Source: Flavobacteriaceae bacterium (lineage in GTDB: Bacteria; Bacteroidota; Bacteroidia; Flavobacteriales; Flavobacteriaceae). From it: 64,000 nt of DNA. Both the position numbers and the translations under genes were made by a program. Below the pieces are notes generated by a model that did not search any database, was not told where the DNA came from, and saw only the letters and a list, made by a program, of their open reading frames with translations. This document shows, piece by piece, positions 27,395 to 35,635 of this stretch. How positions within the stretch are numbered: position 1 is the first letter of the stretch; each line of letters begins with the position of its first letter. The DNA is taken from contig PBNP01000013.1 of NCBI GenBank assembly GCA_002723295.1, positions 45,389 through 109,388 of the forward strand, in the 5' to 3' direction.

Positions 27395-28522
27395 ATGAAA
27401 AACAATTACTATAGTCGTCGTAGATTTACTTCTCAACTGTTGGGGGGAGTAATCACTTTAGGTCTTTCCCCAAGTTTATTCTCTCAAAACACTTCAATAT
27501 TCAAAGAAGAAATTGATTGGTATAATGTTAAAGACATAGGAGTAGAAGGAAAAGGATGGAAAGACACCAAAAGATATTTTGATCGTTTACCCTCAAAGGC
27601 AGAAGGTTTTGTTCGTAATCCAGTGTGGAACCTGTCTAGACATTCCGCTGGTATGTGTTTACGGTTTGTTACTGACTCACCCAATATATATGTTCGCTAT
27701 AAATTACATCTTGAAAGGCTTTCGATGTCCCATATGCCTGCAACTGGGGTGAGTGGTATAGATTTATATGGTGATGATGGTAAAGGTATTGACCGTTGGG
27801 TGTCTGTTGTAAAACCTGAAAAACAAAAAATCGATACGTCAATAGCAAAAGATTTAGCGCCAGGTTCTCGACGCTATACAATGTATTTACCATTGTACAA
27901 TGGAGTTGACGATATGGAAGTTGGTATCACAAAAGGTGATTTTTTTAAACCATTGGTTCCTCGAAAGGAAAAACCAATACTTTTTTACGGAACTTCAATC
28001 ATGCATGGCGCCTGTGCTTCAAGACCGGGATTGGCATTTCCTGCTATTTTGGGCAGAAGACTGAGACGACCAATTATCAACCTTGGCTTTTCAGGAAATG
28101 GACGCATGGAGCCTGAAGTTGCATCTCTACTGACAGAGTTAGATCCCTGCGCATTTGTAATTGATTGCCTTCCAAATATGAATGAAACTACTGTTTCAGA
28201 GCGAACAATCCCATTGGTTAAAAAGCTTAGGGAAGCGCACAACAAAACACCTATACTTTTGGTTGAAGACAGAAGCTTTACCAACACTCCGTTTTTCCCT
28301 TCAATAAAAATTCATCATCATAAAAGTAGAACAGCACTCAAAAAGGCATATGCGGAATTGACTGATTCAGGGGTAGGATATCTTTATTATTTAGATGGGG
28401 ATTATTTATTGGGTGATGATGGAGAGGGGGCTACTGATGGTTCCCATCCCAATGATCTAGGAATGGTTCGATATGCTGATGCCTACGAACCTGTTTTAAG
28501 ATCTATGCTAAAGCAGTTTTAA
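27395..28522 (+). CDS. SGNH/GDSL hydrolase with Tat signal, inside a direct-repeat-flanked segment
   Basis: A 375-residue esterase-like protein. Its N-terminus has an SRRRF Tat motif and hydrophobic stretch (LLGGVITLGLSPSLFSQ). An N-terminal jelly-roll-like region (about 35-180) precedes the SGNH domain, where FYGTSIMHGACASRPG carries the GxS nucleophile, LGFSGNGRMEPE the Gly/Asn blocks and DGSHPNDLGM the Asp-His pair. It has no close paralogue in the window; the other SGNH gene (24362) is of a different subtype. The base composition is visibly richer in G and C than the neighbours, and both sides carry copies of the downstream T9SS gene's 3' end, which suggests later insertion or recombination. 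It probably acts on a polysaccharide or ester outside the cytoplasm. Confidence 0.85.
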   Translation: MKNNYYSRRRFTSQLLGGVITLGLSPSLFSQNTSIFKEEIDWYNVKDIGVEGKGWKDTKRYFDRLPSKAEGFVRNPVWNLSRHSAGMCLRFVTDSPNIYVRYKLHLERLSMSHMPATGVSGIDLYGDDGKGIDRWVSVVKPEKQKIDTSIAKDLAPGSRRYTMYLPLYNGVDDMEVGITKGDFFKPLVPRKEKPILFYGTSIMHGACASRPGLAFPAILGRRLRRPIINLGFSGNGRMEPEVASLLTELDPCAFVIDCLPNMNETTVSERTIPLVKKLREAHNKTPILLVEDRSFTNTPFFPSIKIHHHKSRTALKKAYAELTDSGVGYLYYLDGDYLLGDDGEGATDGSHPNDLGMVRYADAYEPVLRSMLKQF

Positions 28523-28539
28523 TACTTAAAAATTAATTC

Positions 28540-28612
28540 TTATTTTTTGATGATTTTAAATGATTTGCTCACTGTTTCACCCTCTATTTGAATAATATAA
28601 ATTCCATTATTG
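28540..28612 (-). repeat. 73-bp direct repeat, copy B (3' end of T9SS gene)
   Basis: This is the coding 3' end of the T9SS VCBS protein and nearly duplicates 27301-27373. Both copies begin exactly at the stop codon. Confidence 0.85.
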
Positions 28613-30936
28613 TATGAAGACAAATCGAGTTCAATTTTTCTAGAATTAGTAACGGACATTATTTGATCATAGTAACAATATCCATTAATTCCATTAATAC
28701 TTATATTAGCTTTAGTATCCTCTCCTGAAACAAATATTTGAAGAGGCCCAGTTGTTGGATTAGGATAATACTGAACTTGTTCACTAACAAAAATTTCTTC
28801 CGTATAAACCCCTTGGCATTCTTTGTCTGTGTACACCTCTAAAAAGTTAATGCCAGAGTTTAATTTAAGTTCAGAATAGTTTGATGTAGCTATCGATGTT
28901 TTCCCATTTAATATAACAGTATATTGATCTGACCCCTCCATGTTTATCGATAATAATTTTTTTGAAGAATCTACTCTAGAATAAACTGATAGTGGGAGAG
29001 GAGCTTTAACATTTAGTGTAAAACACTGGATGTAATTAGATTGTCCCTCAACACTAAAACAAAGTTCATAGAATCCATCCTCTAGAGAATCAATATTTTG
29101 ACTATATCCAACTGCAGCATTAAAATTGATGGATTCATTTCCATTTAAAGTTGTAGTATAGTTTATGGCTTGGTCAACTAATGAAATATTTATTTGACCA
29201 TTACTTTGATCAATACAGGAAGTGCCTTTAACCCCTATGTTATAGTTATTAGAGGGCAAATAAAAAATTGGATTTCCATCAATGTCCTGAGAAATTGCAT
29301 AACTATTATTTGGAAAAGCATCCTCTGTATTTCTAACACCATCATTGTCATTATCATAAGCAATTTCAATTAAATCCAAACCTTGAAATCTTATTTGAAG
29401 AATTTCATAAAACCCGTCGTTATTTATATCTACAGGAAACCTAAATCCATTCAAAACAGATATACTTGGCGGATATAACCCCTGGTAAAGACCAGCAGAA
29501 TTTTTGTGTTCAGAAGAAAAATCCATATAGTAAATTTCAAAATTTTCCCCATTATTCATAAAAACAAGTGAAGTAAAGTTTGAATCTAAAGAGGAATCCG
29601 ATCTGTCAAAAAACCATCCATTTTCAGGGATAATATCAATATATCCATCCCCATTTAAATCCTTCAAATGAATTCCATTTGCATGATGATTTGAGAGGTC
29701 GAAACTATAGTCAAAACCTCCCTGATCCTTGTCAATCCAGGTATCTGTAATATTAACGCCATTAATATCATAGATAACAATCCTGCCAAAATAACCCTGG
29801 TCGAGGGGTACTACATGTTGTAATGTGACAATTTCTACTTCCCCATCATTGTCAAGATCAACAGGATATGTCCCCCAAGTATCGCACAATGTAATACCCT
29901 CATTTTCATGTAATGGAAGATCTATTGATGTATCTAAAAGAATGTTTTCAACACCCAAATCATTGTTTATTTCAAAATCAACAATTCCAAAACTTGTATA
30001 GGTGGTGGTAGAAGATTTTCTATAAGGTGCTGAAAATGAAACTTTATTGTTTTCTGTATTAATCAACAAAGGCCTTACTGGGTATTGAGAAGTACCGTGC
30101 ATATCGGTCTTTGAGGGGATACTGAAAAGATTCCTATCAAATACCTGAGCGCTTGTATAAGTCCCATCACTATTAAATTTATGTAAAACATACCACCCCA
30201 CTGAATCTTCAAGAGGAACTCCCTGCGCCATATTTGTTAAAATTCCATATCTATTTTCATTTGGTAAATAGATCGCTTGTCTTTCAACAGAGTTTGGACA
30301 ATCAGGACTAGCCCCTCCCGAAACTTCAAAGTCACCAATGATATACTTATCAAATCCAGTTCCATTATTTATAAAAAGTTTATCGGGAGTATGATAACAA
30401 TCATCAGCATAATATTCCGGAAAATTATTTGGATCTCCATGATAGTTTGCCGTTGGCAAAACCATATCTACTAATCCATCACCATCTAAATCACCAATAT
30501 TTATCCAAAAACTTCCAACATCTCCCTCACTAGTAACGAAATAATTAGAATCCGATTCAAATATTATTTGATCGTTTTCCTTTTTTTGCATATAAACCCC
30601 TACAACGCCATTAATTTCTGGCCGTCCTGCAGGAGTAATAACTATGTCATTTAATCCATCATTATTCCAATCAAAATCTAAATTGTGCTTTCTGTCATAA
30701 CCAGGTGTTCCTGGAATCCAGGGATCATAGTCTGGAGGAGTTAATCCAAGATTTATAATAAAATCCCTTGATAATTCATCTAACCTAAGAATATCTTTAT
30801 TTACCTTATATACTTGTAGTTTTTTTTGATTTTCCCAGGGTCCCTTAGGAATAGAGTCTAAAAACACCAATTGACCTTGAATAGGAGAAGTGAAAATAAA
30901 AATAAAAAACATAAATAAACTAAAAGTATTTCTCAT
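28540..30936 (-). CDS. Secreted FG-GAP/VCBS-repeat protein with T9SS type A sorting domain
   Basis: The track start is a TTG at 30945. The ATG at 30936 directly precedes the signal peptide (MRNTFSLFMFFIFIFTSPIQGQ), so I use it (798 residues). FG-GAP/VCBS calcium loops recur (DFDWNNDGLNDIVI, GDLDGDGLVDMVL, VDLDNDGEVEIVTL, KDLNGDGYIDIIPE, VDINNDGFYEILQI). After a single calcium loop (DNDNDGVRN) comes an IFYLPSNN module shared with the giant protein at the left edge, then a Por-type sorting domain (YPNPTTGPLQIFVSG...GIYIIQIEG). It is exported by the type IX system to the surface. It sits downstream of the Smr-like gene on the minus strand. Confidence 0.88.
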   Translation of the reverse strand: MRNTFSLFMFFIFIFTSPIQGQLVFLDSIPKGPWENQKKLQVYKVNKDILRLDELSRDFIINLGLTPPDYDPWIPGTPGYDRKHNLDFDWNNDGLNDIVITPAGRPEINGVVGVYMQKKENDQIIFESDSNYFVTSEGDVGSFWINIGDLDGDGLVDMVLPTANYHGDPNNFPEYYADDCYHTPDKLFINNGTGFDKYIIGDFEVSGGASPDCPNSVERQAIYLPNENRYGILTNMAQGVPLEDSVGWYVLHKFNSDGTYTSAQVFDRNLFSIPSKTDMHGTSQYPVRPLLINTENNKVSFSAPYRKSSTTTYTSFGIVDFEINNDLGVENILLDTSIDLPLHENEGITLCDTWGTYPVDLDNDGEVEIVTLQHVVPLDQGYFGRIVIYDINGVNITDTWIDKDQGGFDYSFDLSNHHANGIHLKDLNGDGYIDIIPENGWFFDRSDSSLDSNFTSLVFMNNGENFEIYYMDFSSEHKNSAGLYQGLYPPSISVLNGFRFPVDINNDGFYEILQIRFQGLDLIEIAYDNDNDGVRNTEDAFPNNSYAISQDIDGNPIFYLPSNNYNIGVKGTSCIDQSNGQINISLVDQAINYTTTLNGNESINFNAAVGYSQNIDSLEDGFYELCFSVEGQSNYIQCFTLNVKAPLPLSVYSRVDSSKKLLSINMEGSDQYTVILNGKTSIATSNYSELKLNSGINFLEVYTDKECQGVYTEEIFVSEQVQYYPNPTTGPLQIFVSGEDTKANISINGINGYCYYDQIMSVTNSRKIELDLSSYNNGIYIIQIEGETVSKSFKIIKK

Positions 30937-30950
30937 TGTAATCAAAAAGA

Positions 30951-31214
30951 TTATAGTTCTACATAATCAACTATTATTTGACCTAAATTCCAAGAAGGAA
31001 TATAATAATTATAAGTAGTATACTGAAGAATTTCATTAAAAATTAGTTCTTGAAGAACAGAAGAATTTCCTGTTATAATAGTAAGGGAAAAAGAACCTTT
31101 AGATTTTACTTCATCAATTTTTTCTCTTACCATTTCCAAAGCTTCTTTATGACGAATACCATGTAGGTCAATACTGTCCAATCCATTTGAAGAGGGAAAC
31201 ATTTTGTTTTTCAT
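30951..31214 (-). CDS. Short Smr-like domain protein
   Basis: An 87-residue protein matching the core of the Smr (MutS2 C-terminal) fold: SIDLHGIRHKEALEMVREKIDEV corresponds to the LDLHG helix segment and FSLTIITGNSS to the strand with the usual IxGKG loop. The canonical HGKG motif is replaced by TGNS, so nuclease activity is doubtful. It lies 6 bases downstream of marC and 14 bases upstream of the T9SS gene on the same strand. Confidence 0.65.
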   Translation of the reverse strand: MKNKMFPSSNGLDSIDLHGIRHKEALEMVREKIDEVKSKGSFSLTIITGNSSVLQELIFNEILQYTTYNYYIPSWNLGQIIVDYVEL

Positions 31215-31220
31215 TTCAAA

Positions 31221-31793
31221 TTATTTTATGATTTGACCAATATTACTTGCAAATAATTTTACGGCCATAGCAAGTAAAACTATTCCAAAAACTTTCCTAA
31301 TGATATTCAATCCTGATTTTCCAAGTAATTTTTCTAGAAAAGAGGAGGACTTTAAAATAATATAAACTATTATAACATTAATAATTATAGCAACAATAAT
31401 ATTAATCATATGATACTCAGCTCTTAAAGAAAGTAAAGAAGTCATCGTCCCAGCTCCTGCTATTAAAGGAAAGGCAAGTGGAACTACTGAGGCTGTTTCT
31501 GGCTGTTCATCTTTATATAATGTTATACCAAGAATCATTTCAAGAGATAGAAAGAAAATAATTATTGAACCTGCCACAGCAAAAGAATTAATATCTATTC
31601 CAATTAAGTTTAAAATTTCTTCCCCAATGAAAAGAAAAATTATCATGATAATAGCTGCTATAATTGAAGCTTTTCCAGACTGAATATGCCCTACTTTTTG
31701 ACGAAGGGATATGACAATGGGAACATTTCCAATTATATCAATAACAGCGAATAAGACTACTGTTGCAGTTATAATTTCTTTAAGGTTTAACAT
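31221..31793 (-). CDS. MarC family membrane protein
   Basis: A 190-residue inner-membrane protein with six hydrophobic helices and the MarC patterns LFAVIDIIGNVPIVISL, SLEMILGITLYKDEQ and VVPLAFPLIAGAGTMTS. The family was once linked to multiple antibiotic resistance, but its true transport role is not established. A TAnnTTTG promoter motif lies 18 bases upstream. It is first in an apparent marC-smr-T9SS transcription unit. Confidence 0.9.
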   Translation of the reverse strand: MLNLKEIITATVVLFAVIDIIGNVPIVISLRQKVGHIQSGKASIIAAIIMIIFLFIGEEILNLIGIDINSFAVAGSIIIFFLSLEMILGITLYKDEQPETASVVPLAFPLIAGAGTMTSLLSLRAEYHMINIIVAIIINVIIVYIILKSSSFLEKLLGKSGLNIIRKVFGIVLLAMAVKLFASNIGQIIK

Positions 31794-31810
31794 ATTATTT
31801 TAAATTTTCG

Positions 31811-31818
31811 CAAATGTA
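31811..31818 (-). promoter_or_regulatory. Candidate -7 promoter element for marC
   Basis: The minus-strand sequence TACATTTG is a perfect TAnnTTTG match, 18 bases before the marC start. The -33 element is not clear. Confidence 0.45.
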
Positions 31819-31871
31819 GTTTGATTATTTAAAATATTGATTAATATCACCCACATTTGTTTAATAAATTT

Positions 31872-31879
31872 TATGTTTG
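31872..31879 (+). promoter_or_regulatory. Candidate -7 promoter element for vanZ-like gene
   Basis: TATGTTTG matches TAnnTTTG exactly, 34 bases before the TTG start of the VanZ-like gene. A TTTG lies 12 bases upstream, closer than the usual -33 spacing. Confidence 0.45.
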
Positions 31880-31912
31880 TTCTAAAATAGTCCATTTTTA
31901 AAATTTTATTCA

Positions 31913-32269
31913 TTGAAAAATATCACCTGGCCCATTGTTTCCACCTTTATTTTTTTATTAATTGTTTTTCTTAGTTTTTATGATTTCTCTTTAGATGATG
32001 GCCCTCCACTTTTCCCGAACATTGATAAACTGGGTCATTTTGTTTTATATGGAATGCAATTTTCAAGTTTGGTTATTGCATTAAACAAAAACCTCATAAA
32101 TAGAGCTATAATTTTTTCATTTGGATTTTGTTTACTATTGGGAATAAGTATTGAATTTTTACAACCTATCATTAGCCCTAATCGTATGTTTGATATTTTA
32201 GACATTATTGCTAATTTGTCAGGAATTCTAATTGCATTTTTTTTATTAAAAAACTTTAGGATTACATAA
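31913..32269 (+). CDS. VanZ-like family membrane protein
   Basis: A 118-residue membrane protein with four hydrophobic helices and the VanZ-like signature NIDKLGHFVLYG, with GISIEFLQPIISPNRMFDILDIIANLSG later. TTG is the likely start; there is no nearby upstream ATG and the first helix begins at once. VanZ itself gives low-level teicoplanin resistance, but short homologues in Bacteroidota have no assigned role. A PepSY gene follows after 9 bases. Confidence 0.82.
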   Translation: MKNITWPIVSTFIFLLIVFLSFYDFSLDDGPPLFPNIDKLGHFVLYGMQFSSLVIALNKNLINRAIIFSFGFCLLLGISIEFLQPIISPNRMFDILDIIANLSGILIAFFLLKNFRIT

Positions 32270-32278
32270 AAGGAAAAT

Positions 32279-32959
32279 ATGTTATCTAAATTAAATATCA
32301 GAAAAATTCATCGTTATCTTGGCGTTTTTATAGGAATACAGTTTATGATGTGGACCATATCAGGATTATATTTTAGTTGGACTGATATTGACGAAATTCA
32401 TGGAGATCATTTTTTAAATGATTCTGAAATAATTGATTCTTTTAACAATTTAAAACCTTTTGATCAACCAAACATGGATATAAATTCTTTAGAATTACTT
32501 TCTGTTGCAGGAAAACCATATTATTGGGTAAATCAAAATACTCTTTATGATGCTATAACAGGCAATAGTAAAGATGAAATTTCAGAAGAAGAAGCTCGGA
32601 AGGTTATTTCCAAACTTTTAAAAGAAGATCTTGAAATTATAAAAGTTGAAAAAATATTTGAAGTTGGGTCACACCATGAGTATAGAGGGAGGCCTTTACC
32701 TGCTTATGCTATTCATTTAGATCATCCTGAGAATTTAGTGGCATATATAGATGCTAAAAGTGGAAAATTTCAAAGAGTTCGTCATAGGAATTGGCGTTGG
32801 TTTGATTTCTTATGGATGACCCATACAATGGATTATCAAGGAAGGGATGATTTTAATAATATTTTATTAAGAATTTTTTCCGTTTTTGGATTATTTGCAG
32901 TTTTGAGTGGATTTTTACTTTGGTTTATTACCTCTAAAACAATACGAAGATTCTTTTAG
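32279..32959 (+). CDS. PepSY domain membrane protein
   Basis: A 226-residue protein with an N-terminal helix after the IRKIHRYLGVFIGIQFMMWTISGLYFSW pattern typical of PepSY-associated transmembrane proteins. A periplasmic PepSY-like region (about 60-170, ISEEEARKVISKLL) and a C-terminal helix (LRIFSVFGLFAVLSGFLLW) follow. Relatives are implicated in iron or siderophore handling or protease regulation. It is probably co-transcribed with the VanZ-like gene. Confidence 0.78.
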   Translation: MLSKLNIRKIHRYLGVFIGIQFMMWTISGLYFSWTDIDEIHGDHFLNDSEIIDSFNNLKPFDQPNMDINSLELLSVAGKPYYWVNQNTLYDAITGNSKDEISEEEARKVISKLLKEDLEIIKVEKIFEVGSHHEYRGRPLPAYAIHLDHPENLVAYIDAKSGKFQRVRHRNWRWFDFLWMTHTMDYQGRDDFNNILLRIFSVFGLFAVLSGFLLWFITSKTIRRFF

Positions 32960-32961
32960 CA

Positions 32962-33474
32962 TTAATTTTTCTTGACTTTTTTTAATGCTTTAATCAATCT
33001 TTTTTCTACACGTTTAGCTTTTTTTGCAGCTCTTATTGAGTCCCTTTGATCTCTAGTATAAGGTATTTCTTCATACCAAATATTTTTTCCGCTATTTGCA
33101 TCACTCTCACTTAATTGAGTTTTAATAATAATAACTCCTGCACCCCCTTGTGAACCATATCTGTTTGTAGCAGATAGACTTTCTAAAACCTCCAAATATT
33201 TTATCTGATTTACATCAAATGGTGGGGGGTATTGATAAATCATTCCATCAACAACCCAAAGAACTTCATCTCCGGCTGTTTTGAAAGAGGATCTACCTCG
33301 TATGGCTATAGTTTTTATCCCTCTAACGGTATAAACTCTTGCATTTGGAATGCGATTGGCTATAATTGAAACTGGATCAGCGCCAGTAATTATAGCTTTT
33401 TGATTAATCTTAGCATTATTTTGAGCAAAGAATAGTGTAGGCAACAACACAAAAAATAAAATAATCTTTTTCAT
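32962..33474 (-). CDS. Stand-alone TonB-dependent receptor plug domain protein
   Basis: The likely start is the ATG at 33474, before the signal peptide MKKIILFFVLLPTLFFAQ, giving 170 residues; the track start adds seven residues. Most of the protein is one plug domain: RGIKTIAIRGRSSFKTAGDEVLWVVDGMIYQ and YLEVLESLSATNRYGSQGGAGVIIIKT, the SusC-like VDG...RYGSRGANGVIIITT pattern. No beta-barrel follows; it ends in a short Lys/Arg-rich tail. Many Bacteroidota carry such truncated plugs. Whether it partners a transporter is unknown. Confidence 0.75.
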   Translation of the reverse strand: MKKIILFFVLLPTLFFAQNNAKINQKAIITGADPVSIIANRIPNARVYTVRGIKTIAIRGRSSFKTAGDEVLWVVDGMIYQYPPPFDVNQIKYLEVLESLSATNRYGSQGGAGVIIIKTQLSESDANSGKNIWYEEIPYTRDQRDSIRAAKKAKRVEKRLIKALKKVKKN

Positions 33475-33555
33475 TATTAAAACCATTATAATCAATATAA
33501 AGATATTGTATATTTAGTTTATTGAATCTAATTTTTAATTTTTTATATTAATAAC

Positions 33556-34605
33556 ATGAAAATTAGTTTTCATAAAATATTAATAAAAAAAAGATTTCCT
33601 CTTGCTATAAGCAGGGGCGTTCATGGGGATTCTTATAACGTTTTTGTGCGGTATGAGAAAGATGGACATATTGGTTGGGGAGAGTCTGCTCCAGGTGAAA
33701 ATGAAGGCGCAAAAACTCCAGAAAAAGTTATAGAAGAACTACAAAGATTAATTGACACAAATATAGAAGGGCTGTCAATTTATGAAATAGAGAACCGAGC
33801 TAGAAAACTTAAAATACCTCCATGCGCATATGCAGGTCTAGATATTTCTTTATGGGATTGGACAGCAAAAAAATCAGGATTACCATTACACAATTTACTT
33901 GGACTTCCAATGCCATCCTGTAAAACATCAATTACTTTAGGTATAATGAATCCTCAGTCTGTAAAGGAAAGAATACCCATTTTATTTAAAAATAATAATA
34001 CGAAATTCCTAAAGGTTAAATTAGGCTCACCAGAGGGAATAGAGGCGGATAAGTCGATGTATGAGCAAGTAATTGAAAGCACAGAATCATTGGATGTTAA
34101 GTTAAGAGTTGATGCAAATGGCGGATGGAATTTAAATCAAGCAAATCAAATGATTCAATGGCTTTCAAAAAGAAAATGCGATTACATTGAACAGCCTTTA
34201 GCAGAGGGTGAAGAAGACAAGTTAAAAGAACTTTATCCTAATAGTAAGCTTCCAATTTTTGTTGATGAATCTTGTCGTTACTCTAATGATATAATACCTT
34301 ATGCAAAATTTGTAGATGGGATTAATCTAAAATTAATGAAGTGTGGTGGAATTACTGAAGCAATGAGAATTCTTGCCATTGCTAAAACTTATGGATTAAA
34401 AACAATGATTGGTTGTATGAGCGAATCTTCAATTTCAATATCAGCTGGTGCTTCTATATCAGGCATAATCGACCATGTTGACCTAGATTCGCATTATAAT
34501 CTCAATCCCGACCCTGCATCTGGTGCTGCAATGATTAATGGGGTTACAACTCCAAGAATAGCTCCAGGACATGGCGCATTTTTAATAAAAGAACCATCAT
34601 GTTAA
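33556..34605 (+). CDS. Enolase-superfamily racemase/epimerase (dipeptide epimerase or DgcA-like)
   Basis: A 349-residue enzyme of the muconate-lactonising/dipeptide-epimerase group. Active-site elements are the KxK base in FLKVKLGSP, the metal ligands Asp (RVDANGGW), Glu (IEQPLAEGEE) and Asp (FVDESCR), and the second base Lys in INLKLMKCGG. Known members epimerise L-Ala-D/L-Glu, or racemise N-acetyl-glutamate in the DgcN-DgcA route. Its stop overlaps the start of a DUF1611 gene by 7 bases, the pairing known for DgcA/DgcN, which favours the N-acetyl-D-Glu racemase role. That assignment is inferred. Confidence 0.87.
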   Translation: MKISFHKILIKKRFPLAISRGVHGDSYNVFVRYEKDGHIGWGESAPGENEGAKTPEKVIEELQRLIDTNIEGLSIYEIENRARKLKIPPCAYAGLDISLWDWTAKKSGLPLHNLLGLPMPSCKTSITLGIMNPQSVKERIPILFKNNNTKFLKVKLGSPEGIEADKSMYEQVIESTESLDVKLRVDANGGWNLNQANQMIQWLSKRKCDYIEQPLAEGEEDKLKELYPNSKLPIFVDESCRYSNDIIPYAKFVDGINLKLMKCGGITEAMRILAIAKTYGLKTMIGCMSESSISISAGASISGIIDHVDLDSHYNLNPDPASGAAMINGVTTPRIAPGHGAFLIKEPSC

Positions 34606-35087
34606 AAAATAATCAAAAGGTTGCTATTTATATGGAAGGGCATTTGTTTACCGAAAATGGTAAAATGGGATATGGTGCCCTAAGGTATCTTAATAATCCA
34701 GTTGTTGCAGTTATTGATTCAGAGAACAATGGAAAAAACATTAAAGATTGTCTTCCAATAAGTAGAAATGTTCCAGTTGTTGAAAATCTTGATGCTGCAA
34801 TTTCTTATGGAGCGGAAGTTCTCCTTCTTGGAATAGCTAATTCTGGTGGAATTATACCAGAACCATGGTTTTCTGTAATTGACAATGCAATAGTTAAAGG
34901 CCTATCAATAATTAATGGTCTTCATGATGAGCTAGCTAATAAGTATAAAAGTTCATTGAAAAACAATCAATGGATTTGGGATGTTAGAGTTCCTCAATTT
35001 GTACCGAAAATTGCAACTGGAAAATCATTAAAAATAAATAATAAGAGAATATTATGTGTAGGAACTGATATGGCTTCAGGCAAATGA
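34599..35087 (+). CDS. DUF1611 (DgcN-like) N-terminal part, frameshifted at the P-loop
   Basis: A 162-residue ORF equal to the N-terminal half of DUF1611 proteins (about 330-350 residues): GALRYLNNPVVAVIDSEN, LLLGIANSGGIIPEPW, and the start of the P-loop VGTDMASGK, where it ends at TGA. The expected continuation (GK-MTT) is present in the next frame, so a single missing A in GGCAAATGAC explains the break. Some DUF1611 proteins (DgcN) acetylate D-glutamate. Either the gene is broken, or this is an assembly error, or rare -1 slippage restores the protein. Confidence 0.8.
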   Translation: MLKNNQKVAIYMEGHLFTENGKMGYGALRYLNNPVVAVIDSENNGKNIKDCLPISRNVPVVENLDAAISYGAEVLLLGIANSGGIIPEPWFSVIDNAIVKGLSIINGLHDELANKYKSSLKNNQWIWDVRVPQFVPKIATGKSLKINNKRILCVGTDMASGK

Positions 35088-35635
35088 CTACTAGTTTAGA
35101 GCTATTTAAATGGGCTAAAGAAAAAAAAATTAAAAGTAGTTTTATAGCAACGGGTCAAATAGGAATTACTGTTACAGGGAAGGGGATTCCTCTGGATGCT
35201 TTTAAAGTTGATCATGCATGTGGAGCAGTAGAGCATATGATTTTGCAGGATTCTAAAAGTGATTGGATTTTTATTGAAGGCCAGGGGTCATTATTACATC
35301 CAGGAAGTTCAGCCACCCTTCCATTAATGAGAGGGAGTTGTCCTACCCATTTAATTTTATGTCATCGAGCTGATTTGAAAAACTTAAGACCTCCAGTTGA
35401 GCATGTGAAAATTCCTAATTTAAATGAGGTAATTGAGTTAAATGAATCTTTGGCAAAAGCATGCGGAACTTTTCCAAAAGTTAAAGTGGTTGGAATTTCA
35501 CTAAACACTGTTAAATTAGATTCTGTTTCTGCTCAAAAATCTATCGATTTTTGGGAATCAGAAACCAATCTTCCTGTAACTGATGTTGTGCGTTTTGGCG
35601 CTGAAAAACTTGGAATGGCAATAAAAAACAACTAA
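35084..35635 (+). CDS. DUF1611 (DgcN-like) C-terminal part
   Basis: A 183-residue ORF overlapping the N-terminal part by ATGA. It starts with MTTSLELFKWA, which directly continues the P-loop GK of the previous ORF, and holds the conserved IATGQIGITVTGKGIPLDAFKVDHACGAVE and EGQGSLLHPGSSATLPLMRG segments. Together the two ORFs make one full-length DUF1611 protein of about 345 residues. Alone, it lacks the Walker A motif. Its stop overlaps the stop of the convergent dehydrogenase. Confidence 0.8.
   Translation: MTTSLELFKWAKEKKIKSSFIATGQIGITVTGKGIPLDAFKVDHACGAVEHMILQDSKSDWIFIEGQGSLLHPGSSATLPLMRGSCPTHLILCHRADLKNLRPPVEHVKIPNLNEVIELNESLAKACGTFPKVKVVGISLNTVKLDSVSAQKSIDFWESETNLPVTDVVRFGAEKLGMAIKNN

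Noticed and set aside
32958-32989. Inverted repeat AGCATTAA / TTAATGCT between convergent PepSY and plug genes
   Set aside because: The loop is 16 bases, the stem is AT-rich and one arm is coding; too weak to call a terminator.
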